Below are positions 8,468 through 16,806 of a stretch of 21,644 nucleotides of DNA, piece after piece; positions within the stretch are counted from its first letter, which is position 1, and the number at the start of each line of letters is the position of its first letter. The stretch covers positions 1 to 21,644 of the forward strand of contig NZ_JAACGD010000105.1 of the NCBI RefSeq assembly GCF_022810445.1, in the 5' to 3' direction. Made by a program: the position numbers and the translations under genes. The notes under the pieces were generated by a model. It did no database searches, had not been told where the DNA came from, and saw nothing but the letters and a program-made list of their open reading frames with translations. Source of the DNA: Candidatus Cardinium sp. cBcalN2. GTDB taxonomy: Bacteria; Bacteroidota; Bacteroidia; Cytophagales; Amoebophilaceae.

Positions 8468-9277
8468 GCAAGTAGGGAGTTTGTTAAAGTGGTAGTTAAT
8501 TTTCTAGACTGCTTAACTAGTGCCTATACAAGTAAGACCTGAGCCATATTTGCAAAAATATATTGTAATTGCCCTTATAATTTAGTAATATTGCATTTGG
8601 CTGTTTTAAAATGATTAATGACTAGCGGTATACCACAGCTGCTGTGTGGCATAACAAAGCCCACACACTAAAGAAACTTTTTTACTGTTAAGCTTATGAT
8701 AAACTTAAATTAACAGTCATAGCATTTCTAATGCATGGGCTTGCCGTTAAACTAAACTAAACTAAACATATAATTGAAAACCAATTACAGGAGGCAATGT
8801 AAATAAAAATAGATTAACTTGCAAATTTTTTTCTTTATTAAAAATCATATGCCCACCAGTTAGTGCGCTCTTATATTGTTCACTCAAACAGAGTGTATCG
8901 AATCGAAACAGGCATTAGGCATTTCAGAAAAAACAAACAAAAAACAAGAAGTGTGAACTAGCTCTTCTTCGCATAGAACAACTAATAACAAAGATGGAAC
9001 TAATCCTACAGCAGAGAAATAATACGCGGCGTGTAATCTGATATTATAATTAAATACCTATACAAATATTAAGTGGTAACCATATCAGACTAAATTTGAT
9101 CTTGTAGCCTATCTACTAAAATAGTATCTGATTTTTTCAGATTACAATTATGTACACTAGAACAAACTTTGATTTAAAGCCAATTCTAAAGTAATATGTG
9201 GGTTATTTTTTGTGATTTTTTTGTGATTTCTGTTTAATATTTAGTAGATTATTATGCTCCCATAAAAATTTTAAATC
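8468..9277. other. 810-bp gene-free region with short repeats and possible coding debris
   Basis: I see no intact gene. The region holds inverted repeats at 8643-8667 (TGTGTGG/CCACACA) and 8685-8716 (CTGTTAA/TTAACAG), four copies of TAAAC (8748-8767), and AAACTTTTTTACTGTTAA at 8675-8692, which resembles the sequence beside the repeat at 555-570. From about 8794 a GGAGG is followed by an open stretch (about 8801-8911) reading NKNRLTCKFF, SLLKIICPPV and SALLYCSLKQ. It looks like a lipoprotein signal peptide but lacks a start codon (GTA in place of ATG) and soon hits a stop. This may be the decayed 5' end of an exported-protein gene. The 70 bp before the peptidase start should hold that gene's promoter, but I cannot point to clear boxes. 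Confidence 0.5.
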
Positions 9278-10981
9278 ATGCCAAAATACCTTCGTACTTT
9301 TTTGCCGATAGATTACATTATAACAGATTGGGCTTCTATTCAACCTTTTTATGATAACCTCTTGGCCAGGCATCTTGCTACGTTAGATGATCTAAAAAAA
9401 TTTTTAGCCCATTGGAGCGAACTAGAAGGGGTATTAGAAGAAGATGCTGGGTGGCGGTATATTCGTACCTCTTGTGATACTACTGATGTAGTCGCTAAAG
9501 ATCGTTATGAATATTACATTACCAGTATAGCTCCTCATGTAACAGCGGTTACAGATCAGCTAAATCAAAAAGTGCTAGCTGCAAAAGAAGCACATACTTT
9601 ACGTAAGGAAGCCCAATATGACATATTTTTTCGAAAAATTGAAAATCAATTACGCTGCTACAGAGAAGAAAATATAGCTATTCAAACCCAAATTCAGTTA
9701 AATACAAGGCAGTTTGGTGTTGTCGCAGGTGCCATGATGGTAGAGGTAGCTGGCCAAGAACTCACTTTACAGCAAGCCGCTGCTCATTTAGAATCGACTG
9801 ATAGACCTTTTCGTAAAGAGGTGTATGATAAAGTACAACAACGGAGATTACAAGATAAAGATCTACTCAATGGACTCTACTCTAAGCTCATTGAGCAACG
9901 TCATCAAGTAGCTGTGAATGCTGGTTTTAAGAATTTTAGAGACTATGCTTTTGTATCCATGAATCGGTTTGATTACACACCAACAGATTGTTTGACCTTG
10001 CATAAGGCTATTCAAGAAGAAATCGTACCGTTACTCAACGAACTGGCAGAAGATCGAAAAAATAAGTTAGGCCTACCTATTCTTCAACCATTTGACCATG
10101 CAGTAGATATACAGGGTAGAAAGCCATTGCGTCCCTTTACAGATTCATCAGATTTAGTTAATAAAACGATTAGGGTATTGGAGCAGTTAGACCCTTTTTT
10201 AGGAGATTGCTTGCGTACCATGGAACAGATGGGCCATCTAGACTTAACCTCACGTAAGGGCAAAGCACCTGGTGGGTATAATTACCCGTTAGATGAGACC
10301 GGAGTGCCTTTTATTTTTATGAATGCGGCTTCTACGGTAGGCGATATGTTGACTATGCTTCATGAAGCAGGTCATGCCGTCCATGCTTTTTTAGTTCACA
10401 AGTTGACCTTAAATGCTTTTAAGCATTGTCCATCAGAGATTGCAGAATTAGCTTCTATGTCTATGGAGTTGCTCGCTATGCCGCATTGGGATGTTTTCTT
10501 TACCAATCCAGAGGACCTTATTCGTGCTAAAAAAGAGCATTTAATTCATGTTATTAGCTTTTTACCATGGATGGCTACTATTGATGCTTTTCAACATTGG
10601 GTCTATGAACATCCTAATCATACTTTAGCCGAAAGAGCAGAAAACTGGAACCGTATCTTTAGCAGCTTTTCAGACAGCATAACCGATTGGACCGGCTATG
10701 AGGAGTGCAAGAGTCACTTATGGCAAAAGCAGTTACATTTATTTGAAGTACCTTTCTACTATATTGAATATGCTATTGCACAGCTTGGTGCAATTGGGGT
10801 ATGGAAAAATGCTCAAGAAAACCCTAAGCAAGGGTTGCATCATTACCTGAATGCATTAAAGTTAGGCCATACAGCATCGATGCCTAAAGTCTATGAAACT
10901 GCCGGGGTTTGCTTTGATTTTAGCAGGGAACATATTCGCTCCTTAGCGCAATTCGTGCGTAAGGCTTGGACTGAGCTTTAG
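9278..10981 (+). CDS. M3 family oligoendopeptidase (PepF-like)
   Basis: This is a 567-residue zinc metallopeptidase of family M3. The catalytic motif is HEAGHAVHAF (362-371) and the third zinc ligand is probably Glu390 in PSEIAELASMSMELL, 28 residues after the first His, which is the usual spacing. The N-terminal half is the long helical part that covers the channel in M3 enzymes, and a GGYNYP-like loop (332-337) and the Tyr-rich C-terminal helix (PFYYIEYAIAQLGA) also fit the PepF/oligoendopeptidase F branch. It has no signal peptide, so it probably trims oligopeptides of about 5-20 residues in the cytoplasm. That would suit an organism that imports host peptides. The length is normal for this branch. 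The gene stands alone, with gene-free regions on both sides. Confidence 0.92.
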   Translation: MPKYLRTFLPIDYIITDWASIQPFYDNLLARHLATLDDLKKFLAHWSELEGVLEEDAGWRYIRTSCDTTDVVAKDRYEYYITSIAPHVTAVTDQLNQKVLAAKEAHTLRKEAQYDIFFRKIENQLRCYREENIAIQTQIQLNTRQFGVVAGAMMVEVAGQELTLQQAAAHLESTDRPFRKEVYDKVQQRRLQDKDLLNGLYSKLIEQRHQVAVNAGFKNFRDYAFVSMNRFDYTPTDCLTLHKAIQEEIVPLLNELAEDRKNKLGLPILQPFDHAVDIQGRKPLRPFTDSSDLVNKTIRVLEQLDPFLGDCLRTMEQMGHLDLTSRKGKAPGGYNYPLDETGVPFIFMNAASTVGDMLTMLHEAGHAVHAFLVHKLTLNAFKHCPSEIAELASMSMELLAMPHWDVFFTNPEDLIRAKKEHLIHVISFLPWMATIDAFQHWVYEHPNHTLAERAENWNRIFSSFSDSITDWTGYEECKSHLWQKQLHLFEVPFYYIEYAIAQLGAIGVWKNAQENPKQGLHHYLNALKLGHTASMPKVYETAGVCFDFSREHIRSLAQFVRKAWTEL

Positions 10982-11065
10982 GGTAATCGTTGAATACTGT
11001 GATAAGGTTTTTCTTACTCTTTATATGAAGAAAAAGCAGCCGTTCAGCGGACTGGTCAATAATGT

Positions 11066-11109
11066 ATTTTTTGCTTACTTTTTTCTTGATAAAAAAGTAA
11101 GCAAAAAAT
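11066..11109. terminator. Perfect 19-bp hairpin (module 1, copy B)
   Basis: The arms ATTTTTTGCTTACTTTTTT (11066-11084) and its exact complement (11091-11109) flank a 6-nt loop, CTTGAT. The loop can instead pair with ATCAAG at 11108-11113, so two exclusive hairpins exist. It lies 84 bp after the peptidase stop and 204 bp after the end of convergent rfbB, so it could end transcription from either side. It aligns with 8-72 in the opposite orientation. Confidence 0.7.
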
Positions 11110-11132
11110 CAAGCCCTGGGTAAAAAATGGCT

Positions 11133-11221
11133 GCAATCACTCCTTAGAGCTGAAAAAACAGAATCCACGCTGCAGCCTTCCTCTCAACTGTTTTTCTATT
11201 TCAGCTGTAAGGAGTGATTGC
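11133..11221. repeat. Long imperfect palindrome between convergent genes
   Basis: The left arm 11133-11161 begins GCAATCACTCCTTA and the right arm 11188-11221 ends with the exact complement TAAGGAGTGATTGC. Inside these, AGCTGAAA...AACAG pairs with CTGTTTTTC...TTTCAGCT, with one mismatch and a 5-nt bulge. The arms are about 30 bp with a 26-nt loop. The right arm also belongs to the module-2 repeat shared with 414-550, but copy A lacks the matching left arm. An extruded cruciform, a terminator or the tips of a small inverted-repeat element are all possible. Confidence 0.65.
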
Positions 11222-11287
11222 TGATCGCAATTATTTTACAAGGGGCGTTTTTATACGTAGCCTTACCATAGTGCTGAATGGATACGA
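11163..11287 (+). repeat. Dispersed repeat module 2, copy B
   Basis: This 125-bp stretch aligns with 414-550 through ATCCACGCT, CTGTTTTTCTATTTCAG, ATTTTACAAGGGGC and GAATGGATACGA in the same order. It begins inside the palindrome loop and ends 26 bp before the end of rfbB. As at copy A, it lies in a gap between convergent genes. No coding frame is evident. Confidence 0.6.
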
Positions 11288-11313
11288 AGAAAAAAGTGGA
11301 ACAAAACAGCCTT

Positions 11314-12306
11314 TTAACCCAATGCACTACGCACAAGCGCCTCAATACCCTCTTGCAGCCCAATAGATGGAGTCCATCCTAGTCTGGCTTTAATTTTGGT
11401 ACAATCAAGTCCATAGCGCCTATCTTGCCCTGCCCTTTCGGTAGTAAAACCAATTAAAGAATTATACGAACTTGCACGTAGTGGTTTCAAGCGATCCAGT
11501 ATTTGGCAAATCATCGATGCTATTTCAAGATTAGTTCGTTCTTGATTGGCGCCAATATTATAAGATTGGCCGCTTTGGCCGCTATGCAAAACAGCATCAA
11601 TCGCCCTGCAATGGTCCTCCACATGTAACCAATCTCGAATACTTCTTCCATCCCCATGCAACGAAACAGGCTTACCTTGTAATGCATTTTTCAGAACCAT
11701 GGGCATTAGTTTTTCTGTATCTTGATACGGGCCATAATTGTTGGTTGAACGAGTAATAATCGTATGCAGTCCATAAGTATGGGTATAAGACCTTACTAAA
11801 CATTCGGCTGCAGCCTTGCTGGCGCTATAAGGGTTATTGGGTGCAAGTGTAGTCGCTTCTGTAAATGGTTGAGCGTTATCATCTAATGCACCATAGACTT
11901 CATCGGTAGAAATATATAGAAATAGATGATTGGGATGAAGTGGCTGATTAGGTCCTTTAAACCAATGCTTATAAGCTATATGTAATAGCGTAGCCGTGCC
12001 CTCTATATTACTCTTTATAAAAAGCAGTGGATCAAGAATTGATCTATCTACGTGTGATTCAGCAGCCAAATGAATCACACGATCAAAGTTAAATTTTTGA
12101 AACAGCTCTGAAACCAATAAAAAGTTGGTCACATCTCCTTCTACAAAATAGTAGTTTAAACGCTGCTGACGTGCAAAAGATAAGCGAGCAGCATAGGTCA
12201 ACTTATCTAAGTTTACAATGTAATAATTAGGATGCTTTTTCAAAAACCATTCAATACAGTGCGAACCTATAAAACCTGCCCCGCCTGTTATTAATAATTT
12301 TTGCAT
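11314..12306 (-). CDS. rfbB: dTDP-glucose 4,6-dehydratase (RmlB/RfbB)
   Basis: This is a 330-residue short-chain dehydrogenase/reductase of the extended type. The NAD-binding GGAGFIGS is at residues 8-15. The RmlB active-site set is complete: STDEVYG (133-139) with Thr134-Asp135-Glu136, and YSASK (160-164) with Tyr160 and Lys164. LAAESHVDRSI (80-90) and RSTNNYGPYQ are also RmlB-specific. The enzyme makes dTDP-4-keto-6-deoxyglucose, the branch point to rhamnose and other deoxysugars. rmlA, rmlC and rmlD, which normally accompany it, are not in the window, so it is an orphan here. It is bracketed by a direct copy (11163-11287) and an inverted partial copy (12397-12420) of the same repeat. A related NDP-sugar dehydratase is possible but less likely. 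Confidence 0.9.
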   Translation of the reverse strand: MQKLLITGGAGFIGSHCIEWFLKKHPNYYIVNLDKLTYAARLSFARQQRLNYYFVEGDVTNFLLVSELFQKFNFDRVIHLAAESHVDRSILDPLLFIKSNIEGTATLLHIAYKHWFKGPNQPLHPNHLFLYISTDEVYGALDDNAQPFTEATTLAPNNPYSASKAAAECLVRSYTHTYGLHTIITRSTNNYGPYQDTEKLMPMVLKNALQGKPVSLHGDGRSIRDWLHVEDHCRAIDAVLHSGQSGQSYNIGANQERTNLEIASMICQILDRLKPLRASSYNSLIGFTTERAGQDRRYGLDCTKIKARLGWTPSIGLQEGIEALVRSALG

Positions 12307-12396
12307 AAGAATGTGCTTACTAGCTAGTAGCTTACAATTATAAGCATTTAATTAATCCATAGCTTGGGTACTGTGGCGATGCTATAAAAAAAAATA

Positions 12397-12420
12397 CCTG
12401 TAAAATAGTTCCGATCAGCA
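12397..12420 (-). repeat. Partial inverted copy of dispersed repeat module 2 (copy C)
   Basis: On the minus strand this reads TGCTGATCGGAACTATTTTA followed by CAGG. It combines TGCTGATCG of copy B (11219-11227) with CGGAACTATTTTACA of copy A (488-502). The rest of the element is missing. It sits 10 bp after the end of the 731-residue protein gene and 90 bp before the rfbB start. Confidence 0.45.
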
Positions 12421-12430
12421 AAAGCGTTTT

Positions 12431-14626
12431 TTATTTTTTTTCACAGAATTGTAGTGCTTCCTCTGCTGCGTTGGCTAATGCTTCTACAATCTTAGTATTC
12501 AAATATTTTTTAGCTAGTTCAATATCTATGGCAAGTGTTTCTTTGGCCATGCATTTTAATTCATCTAACTGAGGATAACTTTTAGCATGTCGCAAATCAT
12601 AAAGCCGCTCAGCCAATTTAATGCAAAGCACAAAAAGTTGCTCCCTATTGATTACCTGCTTAAGGGCATTCCCAATATAAAGCCCACATGGCTCCATATC
12701 TTGACGATCATTGACTGCTAAAACACTCTCTATAAACGAGTAAATATTCAGATCATAACTTGCTTTGATATACGAAAGTGGCAAACCTGCATGATTAACC
12801 AAGTCATACAGCAAAGCAACATAAACCGGTTCCGGATAGAATCGTACCCATTCTGCAACCAATTGTGTAATCCCTATAGCACGGATATATAGTAATTGCC
12901 CCGATAAGTGCCGTCTAAAACCATAACATCTCCTCATCAATAGAATTATTTCATCCATTACAGCTTTACGAACCTCTGATATTTCACAAAGCTGATTATA
13001 AGATCTGACAAACATTTCTATGGATTGATCGATTTCTTTTTGGTTGATAGGAACATTTAAAGGTAGTATCTTGGCAAGCATGTCATCTCTAACTGTTGCT
13101 ACATTACAAGGCAATACCATGAGCATAGGTCTTTTTTTCGAAATAGGAAAGCGTAGATAACCATAGTGGGCACGAACGGCTCTTTCTATGACACGTTTTT
13201 CAACACGTATACGCTCTGAGTCCGTCTGACTGCTGTGCCACTTAAGCTCCCTACCTTCTGTAATATCCTCATAATAACTTCTAATTTGGGGTAATATAGC
13301 TGAAGGGGTAGTAGCACTACTGATTACTAAGGCTATGGCTGGGAAGCCTGTTTCCGAATGATACGGATCTTTTTGACGACGTTTTTGAATATATTTTAGC
13401 TGAGTAGTATGTAATTGAATTTTTACTACTTCACTCTTTGAACCATTATTTAGATTAGCAGTACGTAAAACAATAGGAACCAATGATTGGATCATATGAT
13501 TGATATCACATGTAATCTTTTTAGGAATAGCATTATCTTTGTTTTCTATAACCATTTTGGGTGCTAGTGGGGTCTTAATTTCCAACGCAGTCTCTAGCCT
13601 AGCGATTAATTCATCTATCGTAATTTCACTTGGTGTTAATTGTATATGGTCTATGGATCTAGCGCGTTGTTTCAAAAAAGTGCTAAAAACTACAAATTTA
13701 TCGATTATACTTTGGAGATCTTGCTTATAGAGCGGTCTATTATCTATATATGAAATAAGCTCAGTAACTTCTTGCATTGTTTTTTCTACAGAGGGTACTG
13801 TCTCTTTTGGTTTTTTACTAGAGATTTCTGAGTCTAAGTTTAGATTAGCTTCTATAGGTTGATTTTGTTTTTTTTCTATTAGTTTTTTTTGATTTTTTAA
13901 GTAGCGTTTATACAGTGTATAACCAGTTATTTTGCGTTTATTGTAAATGATAATACCGAAAATGATTAAGCCAAATCCTAATAAGGATAGTAAAGAATCA
14001 CCTGATGCCAACAGTTCATCTATACCAATCTTATAGATTGTATACACAATTACCAATAATGTAACCGCTACTAGCTTGATGCTGATATAGAGGGGTAATA
14101 CAAATAAAGTTGTAGATAAATGTGCTACAGATAAAGTAAGTGTAAATTGAGGATCTTGTAAATGCAACCAGTGCCAAAGCACATTTACAGGCAGGCATAA
14201 AATGCAGCATATCAGAAAAAATCTACCAACTTTCCAAGATGGAAATTTACGTTTTGGGGCAATTGCATAAACTATAAGCAGCATGCTTATAAAAAATTGT
14301 AATACATACCAATGAGTAGTTAGTCCTCCAATTAGGTAGTCTAATAGGGCAGTAAATATAAGGTAACATCCTGTACACCCAATAATGGCATCACTTGGTC
14401 TTAGCTTAGCTAATTTTTCTTTCATAACAGCAAACTTTAATACTTGCTTTATACGAGCTTGTTTACGTATAATAGCTTTATAAATCATTTGAATTTCATA
14501 ATCAAATTGTTTATTAATTAACCCTTGGTCATCAGATGGAGACTTACTAAGATCGAGATAAAGCGCCACTACTAGAACGAATAGCAAAAAAAGTAATGCT
14601 ATGAGGAAGGATATGTTGAGTGACAT
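12431..14626 (-). CDS. Membrane protein: degenerate histidine-kinase-like region plus inactive RelA/SpoT-type HD domain (pseudohydrolase)
   Basis: This is a 731-residue protein in three parts. Residues 1-230 carry a first helix (5-25), a charged linker, then about six membrane helices (80-228) with the motif LPVNVLWHWL. Residues 280-515 look like a worn histidine kinase: a helical dimer region, a CDINHMIQSLVPIVL stretch like the N-box helix, and VRAHYGYLRFP where kinases have AHGG and the last strand. No phospho-acceptor H-box or glycine-rich ATP lid is visible. Residues 535-710 align with the HD domain of the 907-residue protein at 18899. The metal and catalytic residues are mostly changed: His to Arg582, HD to Tyr607-Asp608, ED to Asn611-His612, and the later Asp and Asn to Glu673 and Asp677. 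It is probably a non-catalytic partner or sensor. Its paralogue is at 16807-18888 in inverted orientation. Confidence 0.75.
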   Translation of the reverse strand: MSLNISFLIALLFLLFVLVVALYLDLSKSPSDDQGLINKQFDYEIQMIYKAIIRKQARIKQVLKFAVMKEKLAKLRPSDAIIGCTGCYLIFTALLDYLIGGLTTHWYVLQFFISMLLIVYAIAPKRKFPSWKVGRFFLICCILCLPVNVLWHWLHLQDPQFTLTLSVAHLSTTLFVLPLYISIKLVAVTLLVIVYTIYKIGIDELLASGDSLLSLLGFGLIIFGIIIYNKRKITGYTLYKRYLKNQKKLIEKKQNQPIEANLNLDSEISSKKPKETVPSVEKTMQEVTELISYIDNRPLYKQDLQSIIDKFVVFSTFLKQRARSIDHIQLTPSEITIDELIARLETALEIKTPLAPKMVIENKDNAIPKKITCDINHMIQSLVPIVLRTANLNNGSKSEVVKIQLHTTQLKYIQKRRQKDPYHSETGFPAIALVISSATTPSAILPQIRSYYEDITEGRELKWHSSQTDSERIRVEKRVIERAVRAHYGYLRFPISKKRPMLMVLPCNVATVRDDMLAKILPLNVPINQKEIDQSIEMFVRSYNQLCEISEVRKAVMDEIILLMRRCYGFRRHLSGQLLYIRAIGITQLVAEWVRFYPEPVYVALLYDLVNHAGLPLSYIKASYDLNIYSFIESVLAVNDRQDMEPCGLYIGNALKQVINREQLFVLCIKLAERLYDLRHAKSYPQLDELKCMAKETLAIDIELAKKYLNTKIVEALANAAEEALQFCEKK

Positions 14627-14947
14627 CGCAAAAGAGATTAGTAAAATCTAGAATAATAAATCTTATATTTGATATGGTACAAAATATAAATTATACAAAT
14701 TATAGGTAATTATAATAATAAATTCAAGTTTTTATTTGAACTTATTAAAAATTCTAATCTGTAAAAAAGTTGGTAATTGGGCTATAGTTGGAAGCTGCAG
14801 TATGCTGCTAGTCTTTCAAAGAAAAGACTATTTATAGCTTTTTACGAAATTAGTAAGCAAGTATCTACTCAACAGCTACATTTTGTTAGTAGCTTAGAGG
14901 CTAACTTCGTGCTTATTTTTTAAATAAATCGAGAATTTAAAAAATAT
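14627..14947. other. 321-bp gene-free gap
   Basis: I see no gene. One clear hairpin is at 14809-14830 (TAGTCTTT, loop CAAAGA, AAAGACTA). It could end the ClpP-like gene's transcript on the minus strand, although no T-run follows on that strand. The part nearest the 731-residue protein gene is very AT-rich and should contain its promoter. Confidence 0.4.
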
Positions 14948-16321
14948 TTATTTAGTAGCGCCCTGGAGAGACATCATCATCTGTGTTTTTTTATCAGGGT
15001 TGTAGCTATAGTCAAAATCATGAGGAGCTAGTGCATGGTACTGTATTGCTACTTGAGATGTTTCTGTTTCTTTCTCTTTATTAAAACCATATTGCTCCTT
15101 TATAAATTTTTCAAAACTATAGTCAGCTGCATCTGGTAGGCTGCTAATCGCACTATGTTGTATACCATTGATCACATAATCAACCCATTTTATTTTTTTG
15201 GCATAGTCACCATATTCCATCCAGTCTCCATACATAGACTTCTCGTAGAGTTTTTTGTCAAATGCTTTAAGAGATATACCCATTTTTTTAGCTACTCTAC
15301 CTCCCAAACGTTTCCATACCTTATTCAGTTCTTCATACTGTTCTTTTGTTGCTCTTACATTACCATAAAAAAACCAAGAAGAAGGTTGATGATGCAATAT
15401 TTCGGCATTTGGATAAGCATAAGATTTAGTAGCCAATGTAGTAATAATAGCCGCCATAGAAGCAGCAAATGCTTTTACAACTACATAGACAGGTGCTTTA
15501 CTATGTTCTATCGCTTGCAAGATATTCCATCCTGCACTTACAAATCCCCCTGGCGAGTAACCAATAATAAGAAATATAGGATTTACACTATTTTTGTTGT
15601 TAAAGTAATGAATTTGATCTACAATATAATTTGCTTTCCAAGGTGTAATGGTACCATTGAGCTCAATGCATCGGTCAGAAAGCACCAAGGTATTGGTTTG
15701 CTTGTTTAATGGATCATTTAGGTAAATAGGCTTTTTTTCAATACGCTTATCGCGTACTGCTTTAGCTTGCAAAGCCTCTATTTCTGCCTGTAACCGATTA
15801 GTGGTCTCTTGAAGTAGTTGGGTTTGACCTTTTTCTAATTGTATTTCCTTATCTAGTTTAATTAATTGGATATTATATTGTTCCATTTGTTTCATAAACC
15901 TAGCTTGTGCTAGCTCTAATTCGATGTTAAGCTTTTCCTTTTCCATATTGAGCAAGAGCATAGCTTTCTCATGCTCTCTTCGCGCATTTTCGTCTTCTGT
16001 CTCTTTTTCTAGCCGTTTTCGTTCTTTTTGAACACGCAAACGCTCAATTTGAGAAATAATCGCTGAAAGTTCTTTTTCTAAGCGGGCACGATGAAGTGCA
16101 TTTTCTATTTCTAGCTCATTCTGCTCACTTTGTAGCTTGGCTTTAGTATTTGTGTTAGCATGATCAGCATCAGAAGATTTTTTTTGCACGATAGGAGATA
16201 CAACGGCTACTTCTTTCTTTTTCTCTTTTTTTGCTGCTGCTGCTATATTATGCTTGACTAGTAATATAAAAAAAAGAAACCCTAATCTAACTAGTTTGTG
16301 CTTATGGTGTAGAGCCATCAT
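14948..16321 (-). CDS. Exported coiled-coil protein with a C-terminal ClpP-fold serine protease domain
   Basis: This is a 457-residue protein. Residues 1-29 form a signal peptide (basic start, hydrophobic LGFLFFILLV, AAAA before the cleavage region). Residues 60-195 are a long, highly charged coiled coil. From about 205 the ClpP/crotonase fold follows: GYSPGG at 254-259 (NSPGG in ClpP), KAFAASMAA with Ser288, EILHHQP with His311, and GDWMEYGDYAKKIKWVD with Asp366. In the alignment with E. coli ClpP these fall on Ser97, His122 and Asp171, so the triad is whole. There is no sign of the hydrophobic-pocket partner ClpX, and an exported ClpP could not meet it, so it probably acts alone or on a periplasmic or surface target. 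It lies 67 bp downstream of tRNA-Gln on the same strand and may share its transcript. The two HK-HD paralogues flank it. Confidence 0.8.
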   Translation of the reverse strand: MMALHHKHKLVRLGFLFFILLVKHNIAAAAKKEKKKEVAVVSPIVQKKSSDADHANTNTKAKLQSEQNELEIENALHRARLEKELSAIISQIERLRVQKERKRLEKETEDENARREHEKAMLLLNMEKEKLNIELELAQARFMKQMEQYNIQLIKLDKEIQLEKGQTQLLQETTNRLQAEIEALQAKAVRDKRIEKKPIYLNDPLNKQTNTLVLSDRCIELNGTITPWKANYIVDQIHYFNNKNSVNPIFLIIGYSPGGFVSAGWNILQAIEHSKAPVYVVVKAFAASMAAIITTLATKSYAYPNAEILHHQPSSWFFYGNVRATKEQYEELNKVWKRLGGRVAKKMGISLKAFDKKLYEKSMYGDWMEYGDYAKKIKWVDYVINGIQHSAISSLPDAADYSFEKFIKEQYGFNKEKETETSQVAIQYHALAPHDFDYSYNPDKKTQMMMSLQGATK

Positions 16322-16388
16322 GTCAATTAATTACATTAAAATTTATTAAATAAAATAGATTTACGCTATCGCTCTATAAGTTTAACAG

Positions 16389-16460
16389 TTGTCCGGCTAG
16401 GGGTCGAACCTAGAGTCTTCTGGACCAAAACCAGACGTGTTGCCATTACACTACCGGACA
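16389..16460 (-). tRNA. tRNA-Gln (anticodon TTG)
   Basis: On the minus strand a full cloverleaf can be folded in 72 nt. The acceptor stem TGTCCGG pairs with CCGGACA, a short D-arm follows, the anticodon stem TCTGG/CCAGA closes the loop TTTTGGT with anticodon TTG, and the T-arm is CTAGG-TTCGACC-CCTAG. The discriminator base is A. The U at position 1 is typical of bacterial tRNA-Gln. CCA is not encoded. The ClpP-like gene starts 67 bp downstream on the same strand. Confidence 0.95.
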
Positions 16461-16806
16461 ATTATAACATCTGTAGTAGGACTACAAATCTAAGAATTTA
16501 ATTATAAAAAAGTAAACAATTTCCTGTTTTTGAATTTCTAAAAGATACAGATCCCAGAACTGCGATCTATAATAAAGCGAATTTCAAGGGCCAGATCTAA
16601 GTGTAAATTAGCTGCACAAGTAGCGCTGTGCAAAGAAGATATATAAAAAGTTTTCTGTGCAAAAAAAATAGATAGTTTAATAAAAAATTGTAGATTTTAA
16701 TTTATCAATGCTATAAGTTAAGTACTGGCTTGCCGTGAGAATTATTTAGTAGGTAGAAAGTAGCTTTTGGCAACAAACCTATTGTTATTTTACTTAAAAA
16801 GTTGGA
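16461..16806. other. 346-bp gene-free gap with divergent promoters
   Basis: The gap lies between divergent tRNA-Gln (-) and the 693-residue protein gene (+), so it must hold a promoter for each. I see no coding frame. A small hairpin, TGTAGT-AGG-ACTACA, lies at about 16471-16485. TAGCTTTTGG at 16761-16770 resembles the Bacteroidota -7 element TAnnTTTG with one extra T, but no well-spaced -33 partner is clear. I therefore do not call a promoter. Confidence 0.35.

Noticed and set aside
8553..8560. TATTTTTG on the minus strand as a Bacteroidota -7 promoter box for tadA
   Set aside because: It fits TAnnTTTG, but no TTG-type -33 box is found at 19-21 bp and the surrounding sequence is AT-rich enough for chance matches.
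12431..14626. Annotation as an active sensor histidine kinase
   Set aside because: No phospho-acceptor H-box and no ATP-lid glycines can be found, although the overall helix and strand pattern is kinase-like.
15155..15709. 184-codon open frame on the plus strand inside the ClpP-like gene
   Set aside because: It is opposite the conserved protease domain, its translation is rich in Phe, Ile, Tyr and Cys with no recognisable domain, and the minus-strand frame carries the full catalytic triad.
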